Source of the DNA: Sphingomonas jinjuensis
Lineage (GTDB): Bacteria; Pseudomonadota; Alphaproteobacteria; Sphingomonadales; Sphingomonadaceae
Reading direction: 5' to 3'
Length of the DNA: 64,000 bases
Assembly (NCBI RefSeq): GCF_014197105.1
Contig: NZ_JACIEV010000001.1
Coordinates: 1-64,000, forward strand
The notes under the pieces were generated by a model that ran no database searches, was not told the origin of the DNA, and saw nothing but the letters and a program-made list of their open reading frames with translations. The position numbers and the translations under genes were made by a program. The number at the start of each line of letters is the position of its first letter. The stretch's first letter is position 1. Shown piece after piece: positions 1-8,976 of this stretch.

Positions 1-318
1 GACCTTGCCGGTGCCGACGCGCTCATCCCGCGACTGGCGTCGCGCTTCGGCGCCCTCCTCGCCGATCGTGCCTACGACGCCCAGGACCGCGTCATTACAC
101 CGCTGACGGCGCTCGGCATCCAGCCCGTCATCCCCCCCAAGATCAATCGCACCTACAGGCGCAAACACGATGCCGGCCTCTATGGCGCACGCCACCTCAT
201 CGAAAACTTCTTCGCCAAGCTCAAAACCTTCCGCGCCATCGCCACCCGATATGACAAGCGAGCCGTCGCCTTCCTCGGTGCCGTCCATCTCGTCGCGGCC
301 TTCATCACACTCAAGTGA
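1..318 (+). CDS. IS5-family transposase, C-terminal fragment cut by the window edge
   Basis: The first reading frame is open from base 1 to a TGA at 316-318 and encodes the last 105 residues of a DDE transposase. The stretch DRAYDAQ resembles the second catalytic Asp block of IS5/IS4 transposases. RHLIENFFAKLKTFRAIATR, followed by YDK, is the family's C-terminal E/K signature, supplying the last catalytic Glu. The N-terminal half lies outside the window, so intactness cannot be judged. Twelve bases after the stop codon the sequence becomes half of a REP-like palindrome, so the right end of the element is probably very close to the stop. No terminal inverted repeat can be assigned without the left end. 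Confidence 0.88.
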   Translation, partial: DLAGADALIPRLASRFGALLADRAYDAQDRVITPLTALGIQPVIPPKINRTYRRKHDAGLYGARHLIENFFAKLKTFRAIATRYDKRAVAFLGAVHLVAAFITLK

Positions 319-327
319 TGACACGCC

Positions 328-343
328 CAAGTTCAGCATGACG
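328..343. repeat. Half REP palindrome (family A) at the IS right end
   Basis: CAAGTTCAGCATGACG matches the right arm of the family A palindromes seen complete near 19365, 42225 and 43968. The left arm (ATGCTGAA) is missing and transposase sequence stands in its place. This suggests the IS inserted into the loop of a REP. Confidence 0.6.
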
Positions 344-383
344 CCTGTGGTGTAGCGGGACGGCCGATCCCATATCATCGCCA

Positions 384-2792
384 ATGACCGACCTGCCTGC
401 GCCGCTTGCCGACTGGTTCGACCGACGCGGGTGGCGGCCGCGGCGGCATCAGCTCGACATGCTGCGCGAAGGGCGCGCGGGTCGACATGCACTGCTGGTC
501 GCGGCAACGGGTGCGGGCAAGACACTCGCCGGCTTCCTGCCGACGCTCGCCGAACTCATCGAGGCGCCGCAGGAGGGCCTCCATACCCTCTACGTCTCGC
601 CGCTTAAGGCGTTGGCGGTCGATATCCAGCGCAACCTCGTCACCCCGATCGACGAGATGGGGGTCGACATCCGCGTCGAGACGCGCACCGGCGACACCCC
701 CTCGGAGCGCAAGGCGCGCCAGCGGGTGAAGCCGCCCAATATCCTACTGACGACGCCCGAATCGCTATCGCTGCTGCTGAGCTATCCCGACAGCTTCCTG
801 ATGTTCGCGAACCTCAAGACGATCGTCGTCGACGAGGTCCACGCCTTCGCCACCGGCAAGCGTGGCGACCTGCTGTCGCTCGGCATGGCGCGGTTGCAGA
901 AGATCGCGCCCGACCTGCGCCGCGTCGCGCTGTCGGCGACGGTGGCCGACGCCGACGGCTATCGCGCGTGGCTGGCGCCCGACGGCGATATCGACGCGGT
1001 CAGCATGGTGCAGGGCGAGCCCGGCGCCGATCCCGACATCCATATCCTGCTGCCCGAAGATCGCGTCCCCTGGTCGGGGCATTCGGGCCGCTACGCCGCG
1101 GCGCAGGTGATGGCGGAGATCGAGTTGCACAAGACGACGATCGTCTTCTGCAACACCCGCAGCCTGGCCGAGCTAATTTTTCAGGACCTGTGGAAGGTCA
1201 ACGAGATGAACCTGCCGATCGGCGTTCATCACGGCAGTCTGGCGCTCGAGGCACGGCGCAAGGTGGAGGGCGCGATGGCGTCGGGGCGGCTGCGCGCGCT
1301 CGTCGCGACCGCCAGCCTGGACCTGGGCGTTGACTGGGGCGACGTCGACTGCGTCATCCAGATGGGGGCGCCCAAGGGATCGTCCCGGCTGCTCCAGCGG
1401 ATCGGCCGCGCCAACCACCGGCTTGACGAGGTGTCGGAAGCGATCCTGGTCCCCGGCAACCGCTTCGAATACCTCGAAGCGCGCGCTGCGCTCGACGCGG
1501 TGGAAGCGGGCGAGCTGGACCCCGACATCTTCCGCATGGGCGCGCTCGACGTCCTGGCGCAGCACGTCATGGCATGCGCCTGCGCGCAGCCGTTCCGCCG
1601 CGACGACCTGTTGGCCGAGATCCGCTCGGCCCTACCCTATTCGGCGCTGACCGACGATCTGTTCGATCGCGTCCTCGGCTTCATCCGCGACGGCGGCTAT
1701 TCCTTGCGCGCCTATGACCGGTTCAAGCGACTGGCGGAGGATGCCGACGGCACGTGGCGGGTCGCGCATCCGCGCTTCGTCCAACAGCATCGGCTGAACG
1801 CCGGGATCATCGTCGAGGCGACGATGCTCAACGTGCGGTTCAAGAACGGCCGCGCGCTCGGCAAGGTCGAGGAGGGGTTCGCCGCGACGCTGAGCCATGG
1901 CGACACCTTCTTCTTCGCCGGGCTCAGCCTTGAGGTCGTGACGATCGACACCGAGGACCTGATCGTCCGCGCCACCAGCCGCGAGGCGCGCATCCCGACC
2001 TATGGCGGCAGCCGGATGCCGCTGTCGACGAACCTGGCCGATCGCGTGCGACGCTTCCTGGCCGATCCATCGGAGTGGCCGCGCTTTCCCGACGACGTGC
2101 GCGAATGGCTCGAGTTTCAGGCGAAGCGCTCGGTGCTGCCGCAGCCGGGGCAGCTGCTCGTCGAGACGTTTCCCCGCGAGGGGCGGCATTACATGGTCGC
2201 CTACAGCTTCGAAGGCTGGAATGCGCACCAGTCGCTCGGCATGCTGGTGACGCGGCGGATGGAGGCGCAGGGGCTCAAACCCCTGGGCTTCGTCGCCAAC
2301 GACTATGCGATCGCCTGTTATGGGCTGGAGCGGGTCACCGATCCCGCCTCGCTGTTCAGCGCCGACATCCTGGAGCATGAGTTCGTCGACTGGGTGCAGC
2401 AGTCGCACCTGCTCAAGCGCGCGTTCCGCGAGGTGGCGGTGATCGGCGGGCTCGTCGAGCGTCAGCATCCCGGCAAGCGCAAGACGGGCAAGCAGGTCAC
2501 CTTCTCGACCGACCTGATCTACGACGTGCTGCGCCAGTACGAACCGTCGCACCTGCTGCTCCAGGCGGCGTGGGACGATGCTCGCGCGAAGATGACCGAC
2601 GTCGGACGGCTGGCGGGGCTGCTCGACCGGGCGGCGGACACGATGATCCACGTCGACCTGCCGCGGGTGACGCCGCTCGCGGTGCCCGTGCTGACGCTGA
2701 TCGGGCGCGAGAAGGTGGCGACCGGCACCGCCGACGACGCGCTGCTGATCGAGGCGGAAGCCTTGGCGGCGGAAGCGATGCGGGTGGATTAG
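384..2792 (+). CDS. Ligase-associated Lhr-type DEXH helicase
   Basis: An 802-residue superfamily 2 helicase of the Lhr group found beside bacterial ATP-dependent DNA ligase operons ('ligase-associated DNA damage response DEXH box helicase'). Visible motifs are Walker A ATGAGKT at residues 41-47, the DEVH box at 150-153, SAT at 184-186, and motif VI QRIGRANH near 338-345. A winged-helix/Lhr-core region follows, so the length is typical of this short Lhr class. In many proteobacteria it lies with a ligase, an MBL-fold exonuclease and pdeM. Here only pdeM is nearby, about 5 kb downstream, separated by three unrelated genes. The start has no clear Shine-Dalgarno. The DNA-repair role is family knowledge. 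Confidence 0.93.
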   Translation: MTDLPAPLADWFDRRGWRPRRHQLDMLREGRAGRHALLVAATGAGKTLAGFLPTLAELIEAPQEGLHTLYVSPLKALAVDIQRNLVTPIDEMGVDIRVETRTGDTPSERKARQRVKPPNILLTTPESLSLLLSYPDSFLMFANLKTIVVDEVHAFATGKRGDLLSLGMARLQKIAPDLRRVALSATVADADGYRAWLAPDGDIDAVSMVQGEPGADPDIHILLPEDRVPWSGHSGRYAAAQVMAEIELHKTTIVFCNTRSLAELIFQDLWKVNEMNLPIGVHHGSLALEARRKVEGAMASGRLRALVATASLDLGVDWGDVDCVIQMGAPKGSSRLLQRIGRANHRLDEVSEAILVPGNRFEYLEARAALDAVEAGELDPDIFRMGALDVLAQHVMACACAQPFRRDDLLAEIRSALPYSALTDDLFDRVLGFIRDGGYSLRAYDRFKRLAEDADGTWRVAHPRFVQQHRLNAGIIVEATMLNVRFKNGRALGKVEEGFAATLSHGDTFFFAGLSLEVVTIDTEDLIVRATSREARIPTYGGSRMPLSTNLADRVRRFLADPSEWPRFPDDVREWLEFQAKRSVLPQPGQLLVETFPREGRHYMVAYSFEGWNAHQSLGMLVTRRMEAQGLKPLGFVANDYAIACYGLERVTDPASLFSADILEHEFVDWVQQSHLLKRAFREVAVIGGLVERQHPGKRKTGKQVTFSTDLIYDVLRQYEPSHLLLQAAWDDARAKMTDVGRLAGLLDRAADTMIHVDLPRVTPLAVPVLTLIGREKVATGTADDALLIEAEALAAEAMRVD

Positions 2793-2804
2793 CACCACCC
2801 CCCG

Positions 2805-2881
2805 CCCCTCCAATGCAGGGAGGGGAGAAAATTGTTGCATTAGTCCCGATCCGGGCGCAGCCTCCCCTTCATGTGGGGAGG
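2805..2881. repeat. Two CCTCCCC/GGGGAGG palindromes (family E)
   Basis: Two hairpins separate the helicase from the protease gene: CCCCTCC...GGAGGGG at 2805-2825, and CCTCCCC-ttcatgt-GGGGAGG at 2861-2881. The second one contains the start codon of the following ORF in its loop. Confidence 0.75.
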
Positions 2882-3818
2882 AGGCATCATCGCCGGCCTT
2901 GCCGCGGCGACCGCGGCCGTCACGACGCAGTTCGTGATCCCCCCGCCCGCGCCCCCGCCGCTGCCGATCCCCGACGAAGCCGCGCTCGACCTCGGCAATG
3001 CGCAGGCCCGCATGACGGTGCCGGTGACGATCGGCGAGCGTGGACCGTGGAACTTCATCATCGATACCGGCGCCGAACGCACCGTGGTCAGCCGTGAACT
3101 GGCGGGCGTGCTCGGCCTCGCCGCGGGTCCGCAGGTGCGGGTCATCGCGATGACCGGCGCGACGCCGGTCGGCACCGTCATCGTGCCGCGGCTGAGCGTA
3201 TCGACGATCTCGCAGTCGACGATCGCCGCGCCCGCTCTCGAATCGCGCAACCTGGGGGCGCAGGGGATGCTGGGCGTCGACTCGCTCCAGGGACACGCCG
3301 TCGCGATCGATTTCGACAAGCAGCGGATGACGCTGCGCCCGTCGAAGAAGCGCGTCTCCGCCCGTAGCGCCGACCCCGACGAGATCGTGATCGTCGCCAA
3401 GTCCGTCTTCGGCCAGCTGATCGTCACCGACGCCCGCTGCCAGGGCCAGAAGGTGGCGGTGATCGTCGATACGGGATCGCCGATCAGCATCGGCAACCCG
3501 GCACTGCTCGCGGCGCTGAAGAAGGCGCCGCGCGACATCGGCGACGTGACGGTGACGTCGGCGACGGGCGATATTCTGCAGGCGCGGACCTATGCGGTCG
3601 ACAATGTCGCGCTTGGCGGCATGCGTTTCAACGACGTGCCGATCGCGATTGCCGATGGTGCGCCGTTCCATCGCTTCGGCCTGGCCGATCGGCCGGCGAT
3701 GCTGCTGGGGATGGACGCGTTGCGGCTGTTCCGCACGGTCAGCATCGACTTTCCTAACCGCGAAATCCGCTTCAGCCTGCCCCGGCGGGCAGCGACGCCG
3801 GCGATCAACGGAGTTTGA
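2871..3818 (+). CDS. Retropepsin-like aspartic protease, two-lobed
   Basis: This 315-residue protein starts with a short hydrophobic stretch suited to export or membrane anchoring, followed by a Pro-rich linker. It has two aspartyl-protease half-domains. Each carries an Asp-Thr-Gly motif: FIIDTGAERT near residues 62-71 and VIVDTGSPISIG near 198-209. Each is followed by the hydrophobic-Gly elements of the fold (GMLGVDSLQG and LLGMDALRLF). Bacterial proteins of this type are periplasmic or membrane-bound retropepsin homologues of mostly unknown substrate. An in-frame TAG at 2841-2843 limits the start, and ATG 2871 has no Shine-Dalgarno and sits in a repeat. GTG near 2932 is a possible alternative start, but it would remove the hydrophobic stretch. 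Confidence 0.8.
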   Translation: MWGGGIIAGLAAATAAVTTQFVIPPPAPPPLPIPDEAALDLGNAQARMTVPVTIGERGPWNFIIDTGAERTVVSRELAGVLGLAAGPQVRVIAMTGATPVGTVIVPRLSVSTISQSTIAAPALESRNLGAQGMLGVDSLQGHAVAIDFDKQRMTLRPSKKRVSARSADPDEIVIVAKSVFGQLIVTDARCQGQKVAVIVDTGSPISIGNPALLAALKKAPRDIGDVTVTSATGDILQARTYAVDNVALGGMRFNDVPIAIADGAPFHRFGLADRPAMLLGMDALRLFRTVSIDFPNREIRFSLPRRAATPAINGV

Positions 3819-3825
3819 TCCCCCC

Positions 3826-3956
3826 GATCCTCCCCCGCCAGGGGGAGGTGGCAGCGAAGCTGACGGAGGGGGCGGCAAGCGACCCAACTGGCGGCGGTGC
3901 AACTTCCCCCTCCGTCACGCCTTCGGCGCGCCACCTCCCCCTGGCGGGGGAGGATC
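3826..3956. repeat. Long inverted repeat with 27-bp perfect arms (family E)
   Basis: Bases 3826-3852 are the exact reverse complement of 3930-3956. Each arm is itself a GC-rich palindrome (CCTCCCCC...GGGGGAGG), and a second imperfect pair (GACGGAGGGGG / CCCCCTCCGTC) lies inside. It fills most of the gap between the protease and M20 peptidase genes. Confidence 0.9.
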
Positions 3957-4032
3957 GAGTGGTTCACACAGTTGCGCCGCGCAACCTTTGCCGCTCTACT
4001 CGCGCGTAACACCCCGAGGAGACGGTATTCTG

Positions 4033-5430
4033 ATGCGCATGGTTTCGATGATGGCGATGGCAGCCACCCTGATCACGGCCAGCCCCGCCCCGGCGCAACA
4101 ACGCGCCGACCAGCGCGCGTTCTTTGACCTGTACAAGGAGCTGGTCGAAACCAACACCGTCGTCGACGTCGGCAGCTGCACCCAGGCCGCGGCCCAGATC
4201 GCCGCGCGGATGAAAGCGGCGGGCTATACCGATGCCGACCTAACGTCCTTCTCCACCCCCGATCATCCCAAGGACGGCGGACTGGTCGCGGTGCTGAAGG
4301 GATCGGATCCGCGCGCCAAGCCGATCTTGCTGCTCGGCCATATCGACGTCGTCGCCGCCAAGCGCGAGGATTGGACGCGCGATCCGTTCAAGCTCATTGA
4401 GGAGAACGGCTATTACTACGGCCGCGGCACCGTCGACGACAAGGCGATGAGCGCGGTGTGGGCGGACACGATGATCCGCCTGAAACAGTCGGGCAAGGCG
4501 CCGAAGCGCACGATCAAGATGGCGCTGACCTGCGGCGAGGAAACCACCTATGCCTTCAACGGCGCCGAATGGCTGGCCAAGAACAAGCCCGATCTGATCG
4601 CAGCCGAGTTCGTGCTGAACGAGGGCGGCGGCGGCCGGCTGACCAGCGATGGCAAGCGCGAGGTGCTGGCGATCCAGGTCGGCGAGAAGGCGGCGCAGAA
4701 CTATACCTTCGTTGCGACCAACCCCGGCGGGCACAGCTCGCAGCCGACCCCCGACAATGCGATCTACGAGCTGGCCGACGCGGTGAAGGCGGTACAGGGC
4801 TATGAATTCCCCGTGCGCTTCACCGACACTACGCGGGCGTTCTTCACCGCTGCCGCGAAGCAGGCAGGCGGCGAGATGGGCGGGGCGATCACCCGGCTGC
4901 TCGCCAATCCGAACGACAAGGCGGCCGATGCGATCGTCAGCCGCGACAAGGCGTTCCATTCGACGTTGCGCACCAGCTGTGTCGCGACGCTGGTGAACGC
5001 GGGCCATGCCGAGAATGCGCTGCCGCAGCGTGCGACCGCCAACATCAACTGCCGCATCTTTCCCGGCGAAACGGTCGACGGCACGCTGGCGACGCTCCAG
5101 AAGCTCGCAGGCGCGAAGGTGAAGGTAACCGCCAACCAGCCGGTCCGCCCGACCGCGATCCCGCCCGAACTCGATCCCAAGGTGATCGGCCCGGCGACCA
5201 GCCTAGCGGCGAAGCACTTCCCCGGCGTGCCCGTCGTACCGATGATGTCGACCGGCGCGACCGACGGCATCTTCTTCGAGGCGATCGGCATCCCCGTCTA
5301 TGGCGTGCCCGGCATGTTCATCGACAAGGACATGAGCGGCGTCCACGGCCTGAACGAGCGTATTCAGGTGAAGTCGCTCTATGATGGGCGGGACTATCTG
5401 TTCGACCTGGTGAAGGCGTACGCGGGGTAG
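4033..5430 (+). CDS. M20 family metallopeptidase, exported
   Basis: A 465-residue zinc peptidase of the M20/M25/M40 (carboxypeptidase/dipeptidase) family. The start at 4033 gives a signal peptide ending near SPAPAQQ; the longer open frame upstream runs through the repeat region. Metal and catalytic motifs are visible: LLLGHIDVVAA (His and Asp), GRGTVDDKA (bridging Asp), TCGEET (catalytic Glu plus ligand), GGHSSQPTPDN in the dimerisation lid, and a C-terminal GATDG. It probably cleaves small peptides in the periplasm; the substrate cannot be read from sequence. It faces kup tail to tail across a short hairpin. Confidence 0.92.
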   Translation: MRMVSMMAMAATLITASPAPAQQRADQRAFFDLYKELVETNTVVDVGSCTQAAAQIAARMKAAGYTDADLTSFSTPDHPKDGGLVAVLKGSDPRAKPILLLGHIDVVAAKREDWTRDPFKLIEENGYYYGRGTVDDKAMSAVWADTMIRLKQSGKAPKRTIKMALTCGEETTYAFNGAEWLAKNKPDLIAAEFVLNEGGGGRLTSDGKREVLAIQVGEKAAQNYTFVATNPGGHSSQPTPDNAIYELADAVKAVQGYEFPVRFTDTTRAFFTAAAKQAGGEMGGAITRLLANPNDKAADAIVSRDKAFHSTLRTSCVATLVNAGHAENALPQRATANINCRIFPGETVDGTLATLQKLAGAKVKVTANQPVRPTAIPPELDPKVIGPATSLAAKHFPGVPVVPMMSTGATDGIFFEAIGIPVYGVPGMFIDKDMSGVHGLNERIQVKSLYDGRDYLFDLVKAYAG

Positions 5431-5441
5431 ATCCAAACAAG

Positions 5442-5463
5442 CCCCTCCCCTTCAGGGGAGGGG
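5442..5463. repeat. CCCCTCCCC-TTCA-GGGGAGGGG hairpin (family E)
   Basis: A perfect 9-bp stem with a 4-base loop lies between two convergent genes, the M20 peptidase and kup. It could act as a bidirectional transcription stop, though the T-run is only two bases. The same sequence recurs at 44901 and 44983. Confidence 0.75.
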
Positions 5464-5475
5464 TTGAAGAACGCC

Positions 5476-7410
5476 TCAGAGAGTCACCTGCTCGCCCAGT
5501 TCCAGCACCTTGCCCGGCGGAATGCGCAGGAAGTCGGTCGGGTCGCTGGCGTTGCGCTGCAGGAACATGAAAATGCGGTCCTGCCACAGCGGCATGCCCT
5601 GTTCGGCATCGGGCTTCAGCGTGTTGCGGCCAATGAAGAACGACGTCTTCATCGGATCGAGCCCCAGCCGCTCCTGACGAATGCCGAGCCCCAGATCGGC
5701 CGGCACGTCGGGCGATTCCATGAAGCCATAGGTCAGGATCACAACCGAAAAATTATCGTCGAGCCGCTCGGTCTGCACACGGTCACCGGCGTCGACGACG
5801 GGACGGTCGGCGGTGCGGATCGACACGACCAGATTGCGCGCGTGCAGCACCTTGTTGTGCTTGAGATTGTGGAGCAGCGCGCCGGGGGCCGCCATCGGAT
5901 TGGCGGTGAGGAACACCGCGGTCCCCTCCACCCGCTCCGGCGGCCGCTTGGCGAGCGCGGCGGCGAGATCGGCGAGCGGAATGCTCTGGTGCTGCTCGAA
6001 CCGACGGACGATGCTCTTGCCGCGCACCCAGGTGCGGATGATCAGCCCGATCGCCGCCGCGATCACCAGGGGCACCCAGCCGCCCTCGATCACGCGCAGG
6101 ATGTTGGCGCCGAAGAAGACGAGGTCGAGCGTCATGAACGGCAGGATCGCGACCAGCGCCAGCGGCCGTGACCAGCCCCAGACATGGCGCGCGACGAGAT
6201 AGCCGAGGCACGTCGTCACCACCATCGTGCCGGTCACCGCGATGCCATAGGCCGCGGCCATGTCGGACGAGGTGCGGAACTGTATCACCAGGATCAGGAC
6301 GCCGACCAGCAGCAGCCAGTTGACCGCCGGGACATAGATCTGCCCGGCGAACGACGCCGAGGTCTGGCGCAGGCGAAGTCGCGGCAGCAAACCGAGCTGG
6401 ACCGCCTGCTGCGTCAGCGAGAAGGCGCCGGTGATGACTGCCTGGCTGGCGATCACCGTCGCGAACCCGGCGAGGATGACGAGCGGCGCGCGCAGGCTGT
6501 CGGGCGCCATCAGGAAGAACCAGTCGTCGTTCTTGAACGGCACGCCCGCCGCCGCGGCGCGCTCGAGATGCGCGAGCGCGAAGGCGCCCTGTCCCAGATA
6601 GTTGAGCGCGAGCGCCGGAAAGACGAGGACGAACCACGCCCAGCGGATCGGCGCTCGCCCGAAGTGGCCCATGTCCGCGGTCAGCGCCTCGGCCCCCGTC
6701 ACGGTCAGGAACACCGCGCCGAGCACGAACAGCCCGGTGGTGCCGTGCGTCGCGAGGAAGTGGATGCCGTAGACCGGGTTCACGACGCGGAAGATCGAAG
6801 GCTCGTCGGCGATGTGCCACAGGCCGAGCCCGCCGATGACCAGGAACCAGACGATGCAGATCGGGCCGAACAGCGCGGATACCCGCTGCGTACCCCTGGC
6901 CTGAAGGAAGAACAGCGCGATCAGGATGACGATCGTCAGCGCGCGCACCCTGCCCTCGTTGAACACCCCCGCCGCGCCGGGGATCGTACGAAGTCCTTCC
7001 ATCGCCGACAGCACCGACAACGCCGGCGTGATGATCGCGTCGCCGTAGAACAAGGCCGCGCCGGCGGCGCCCAGGACGAGGGCGATGCGGCTGCGCATGC
7101 CGAGCGAGCGGCGCGCCAGGGCGGCGAGCGCGAGCACCCCGCCCTCGCCGTGATTGTCGGCACGCATCAGGAAGATGACGTATTTGACGGTGACGACCAG
7201 CGTCAGCGTCCACAGCGCCAGGCTGAGCACGCCCAGAATCTCGGATGGATCGATGCCGTCGCCCGCCGACTGGCCCAGCGCCTCGCGAAAGGCGTAGAGC
7301 GGGCTGGTGCCGATATCGCCGAACACCACGCCCAGCGCGCCGACGATCAGCGCCGCGAGTGCGGGATGGGCAGAAGGGCCGGCGGGTGGATGATCGACGC
7401 TGGTCGACAT
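5476..7410 (-). CDS. kup: KUP-family potassium uptake transporter
   Basis: A 644-residue member of the KUP/HAK/KT family, low-affinity K+/H+ symporters of the inner membrane. The diagnostic GDIGTSPLYA motif lies at residues 32-41, followed by about twelve hydrophobic segments and a soluble C-terminal domain of about 170 residues ending near KVLELGEQVTL. Full length for the family. The gene is monocistronic and ends opposite the M20 peptidase; its upstream region faces the start of pdeM. No regulatory element was recognised. Confidence 0.95.
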   Translation of the reverse strand: MSTSVDHPPAGPSAHPALAALIVGALGVVFGDIGTSPLYAFREALGQSAGDGIDPSEILGVLSLALWTLTLVVTVKYVIFLMRADNHGEGGVLALAALARRSLGMRSRIALVLGAAGAALFYGDAIITPALSVLSAMEGLRTIPGAAGVFNEGRVRALTIVILIALFFLQARGTQRVSALFGPICIVWFLVIGGLGLWHIADEPSIFRVVNPVYGIHFLATHGTTGLFVLGAVFLTVTGAEALTADMGHFGRAPIRWAWFVLVFPALALNYLGQGAFALAHLERAAAAGVPFKNDDWFFLMAPDSLRAPLVILAGFATVIASQAVITGAFSLTQQAVQLGLLPRLRLRQTSASFAGQIYVPAVNWLLLVGVLILVIQFRTSSDMAAAYGIAVTGTMVVTTCLGYLVARHVWGWSRPLALVAILPFMTLDLVFFGANILRVIEGGWVPLVIAAAIGLIIRTWVRGKSIVRRFEQHQSIPLADLAAALAKRPPERVEGTAVFLTANPMAAPGALLHNLKHNKVLHARNLVVSIRTADRPVVDAGDRVQTERLDDNFSVVILTYGFMESPDVPADLGLGIRQERLGLDPMKTSFFIGRNTLKPDAEQGMPLWQDRIFMFLQRNASDPTDFLRIPPGKVLELGEQVTL

Positions 7411-7524
7411 GAAGGCTGGGACGTTCCCGAGCGGTGGACGGCGCGCTTTACGCCGATCCGTGGTGGACGCAAGTCCTTAACATCCTGCGTTAACAAGCGC
7501 TTGATTCCGCGACTCGACCACGGC

Positions 7525-8199
7525 ATGGCGGCGCGCATGGTTCCCTTTTCGTTCGGAGGCCAGGCGCTCTGCGCGCTGGGCGAGGGCGCGGTCTTCTGGC
7601 CGGCGCGCCGCGCGCTGCTGGTCGCCGACCTTCACCTGGAAAAGGCGAGCTGGTTTGCGGGGCGCGGACAGATGCTGCCGCCCTATGATTCGATCGCGAC
7701 GCTGTCCGACCTGACCGCGCTGGTCGTGGCGACGGCGGCGAGCGAAGTGTGGTGCCTGGGCGACAGCTTCCACGACAGCGCCGGCTGCGACCGCCTGCCC
7801 GAACAGGCGCAGGCGCTGCTGCGCGCGCTGACTGGGGCGACGCGCTGGACGTGGATCACCGGCAACCACGACCGGCTGCTGGTCGATCGCTGCGGCGGCG
7901 AGGTGATTGAGGAAGCGATCGTCGATGGCCTGGTGCTGCGTCACGAGGCCGATCCTCGCGACGATCGGCCGGAGCTGTCGGGGCATTTCCATCCCAAGCT
8001 TCGCGTGCGGGTGCGCGGCAAGCTCGTGTCGCGGCGGGCGTTCGTCGCGACGGGCACGAAGCTGATCCTGCCGGCCTATGGCTCGCTGACCGGCGGGCTC
8101 GACGTCGACCACCCCGAGATTGTCCGCGCCGTCGGCGGTCGGGCGGAGGCGCTGGTGCCGGTCGACCAGCGACTGCTGCGGTTTCCCATCGCGGCGTAA
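7525..8199 (+). CDS. pdeM: Ligase-associated metallophosphoesterase PdeM
   Basis: A 224-residue calcineurin-like phosphoesterase of the ligase-associated DNA damage response endonuclease class. Metal-binding motifs in order are VADLHLEK, GDSFHD, GNHD and GHFHPK. The C-terminal LPAYGSLTGGLDV is typical of PdeM. The open frame continues upstream antisense to kup, but similarity starts at MVPFSFGG, so ATG 7525 (or 7537) is chosen. In related genomes this gene usually sits directly beside the Lhr-type helicase; here three genes intervene. The repair role is family inference. Confidence 0.9.
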   Translation: MAARMVPFSFGGQALCALGEGAVFWPARRALLVADLHLEKASWFAGRGQMLPPYDSIATLSDLTALVVATAASEVWCLGDSFHDSAGCDRLPEQAQALLRALTGATRWTWITGNHDRLLVDRCGGEVIEEAIVDGLVLRHEADPRDDRPELSGHFHPKLRVRVRGKLVSRRAFVATGTKLILPAYGSLTGGLDVDHPEIVRAVGGRAEALVPVDQRLLRFPIAA

Positions 8200-8227
8200 G
8201 GGCGGGTGAGCGTATCGCTCGCCTCTT

Positions 8228-8267
8228 CGTCATTGTGAGCGCAGCTTCGCATGCGCTCGCAATGACG
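8228..8267. repeat. CGTCATTG...CAATGACG palindrome (family D)
   Basis: Arms CGTCATTG-t-GAGCG and CGCTC-g-CAATGACG pair around a short centre. The element lies between the convergent ends of pdeM and msrA, where it may serve as a bidirectional transcription barrier. Only one copy is seen in the window. Confidence 0.75.
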
Positions 8268-8277
8268 AGTTAAGGCA

Positions 8278-8937
8278 TCACCCCTTGGCCAGCGTCGGGA
8301 AGGCCGCACGGAAAGCGGCTACCTTGGGCTTGTCCCACGTCACGATGTACGGATGCGTCGGGTTCCGGTCGTAGAAGTTCTGGTGATACGCCTCGGCAGG
8401 ATAGAAGCCCCCCTGCTCGATCCGCGTCACGATCGGCTTCGGATACGCCTTCGCCGCGCCGAGCTGCGCGATATAGGCGCGCGCCACCCGTGCCTGATCG
8501 GGGTTCTGCGGGAAGATCGCCGAGCGATAGCTGGGGCCGCTGTCGGGGCCCTGCCGGTTCAACTCGGTCGGATCGTGCGCGATCGAAAAATAGACGCGCA
8601 GCAGCGTGGCGTAGCTGACCTGACGGGGATCGAACACCACCCGGATCGCCTCGGCATGCTTGGTGGTTTCGGTCGAGACCGCCGCGTAATTCGCCGTGTT
8701 CGGTGAGCCGCCGGCATAGCCCGCCGTGACCGAGCGGACGCCCTTCACCCGCTCGAACACCGCCTCCATCCCCCAGAAGCAGCCGCCGGCCAGCACCGCA
8801 GTCTGCGTGCCCCCGGTCGCGGGGACGTCGGCGCGTGCCGCGGGGATCGGCACGGCGCGTTCGGCGCTGGCACCCGATCCGATGGCGGCGAGGGCAATCC
8901 CGGCTAGGCCGGCGGTGGCGAGAAGGGATTTGAGCAT
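8278..8937 (-). CDS. msrA: Peptide methionine sulfoxide reductase A, exported, single cysteine
   Basis: A 219-residue MsrA that reduces methionine-S-sulfoxide in proteins. The catalytic AGGCFWGME motif is present, and the family's YHQNFYDRNP lies near the C-terminus. The start at 8937 gives a clean signal peptide (hydrophobic core ending GSGASA), pointing to a periplasmic enzyme. The GGCFWG cysteine is the only cysteine in the chain, so the usual resolving cysteines are missing and regeneration must use an outside thiol. A small membrane protein starts just upstream on the same strand and is probably co-transcribed. Confidence 0.93.
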   Translation of the reverse strand: MLKSLLATAGLAGIALAAIGSGASAERAVPIPAARADVPATGGTQTAVLAGGCFWGMEAVFERVKGVRSVTAGYAGGSPNTANYAAVSTETTKHAEAIRVVFDPRQVSYATLLRVYFSIAHDPTELNRQGPDSGPSYRSAIFPQNPDQARVARAYIAQLGAAKAYPKPIVTRIEQGGFYPAEAYHQNFYDRNPTHPYIVTWDKPKVAAFRAAFPTLAKG

Positions 8938-8976
8938 AGACGTCGATATGGGCACGCGCCCCGCCGACGCCAAGGA

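Noticed and set aside
1632..3902. 756-codon minus-strand open frame
   Set aside because: It runs antisense to the helicase and retropepsin genes, with Arg/His/Gln-rich low-complexity translation typical of a GC-rich shadow frame.
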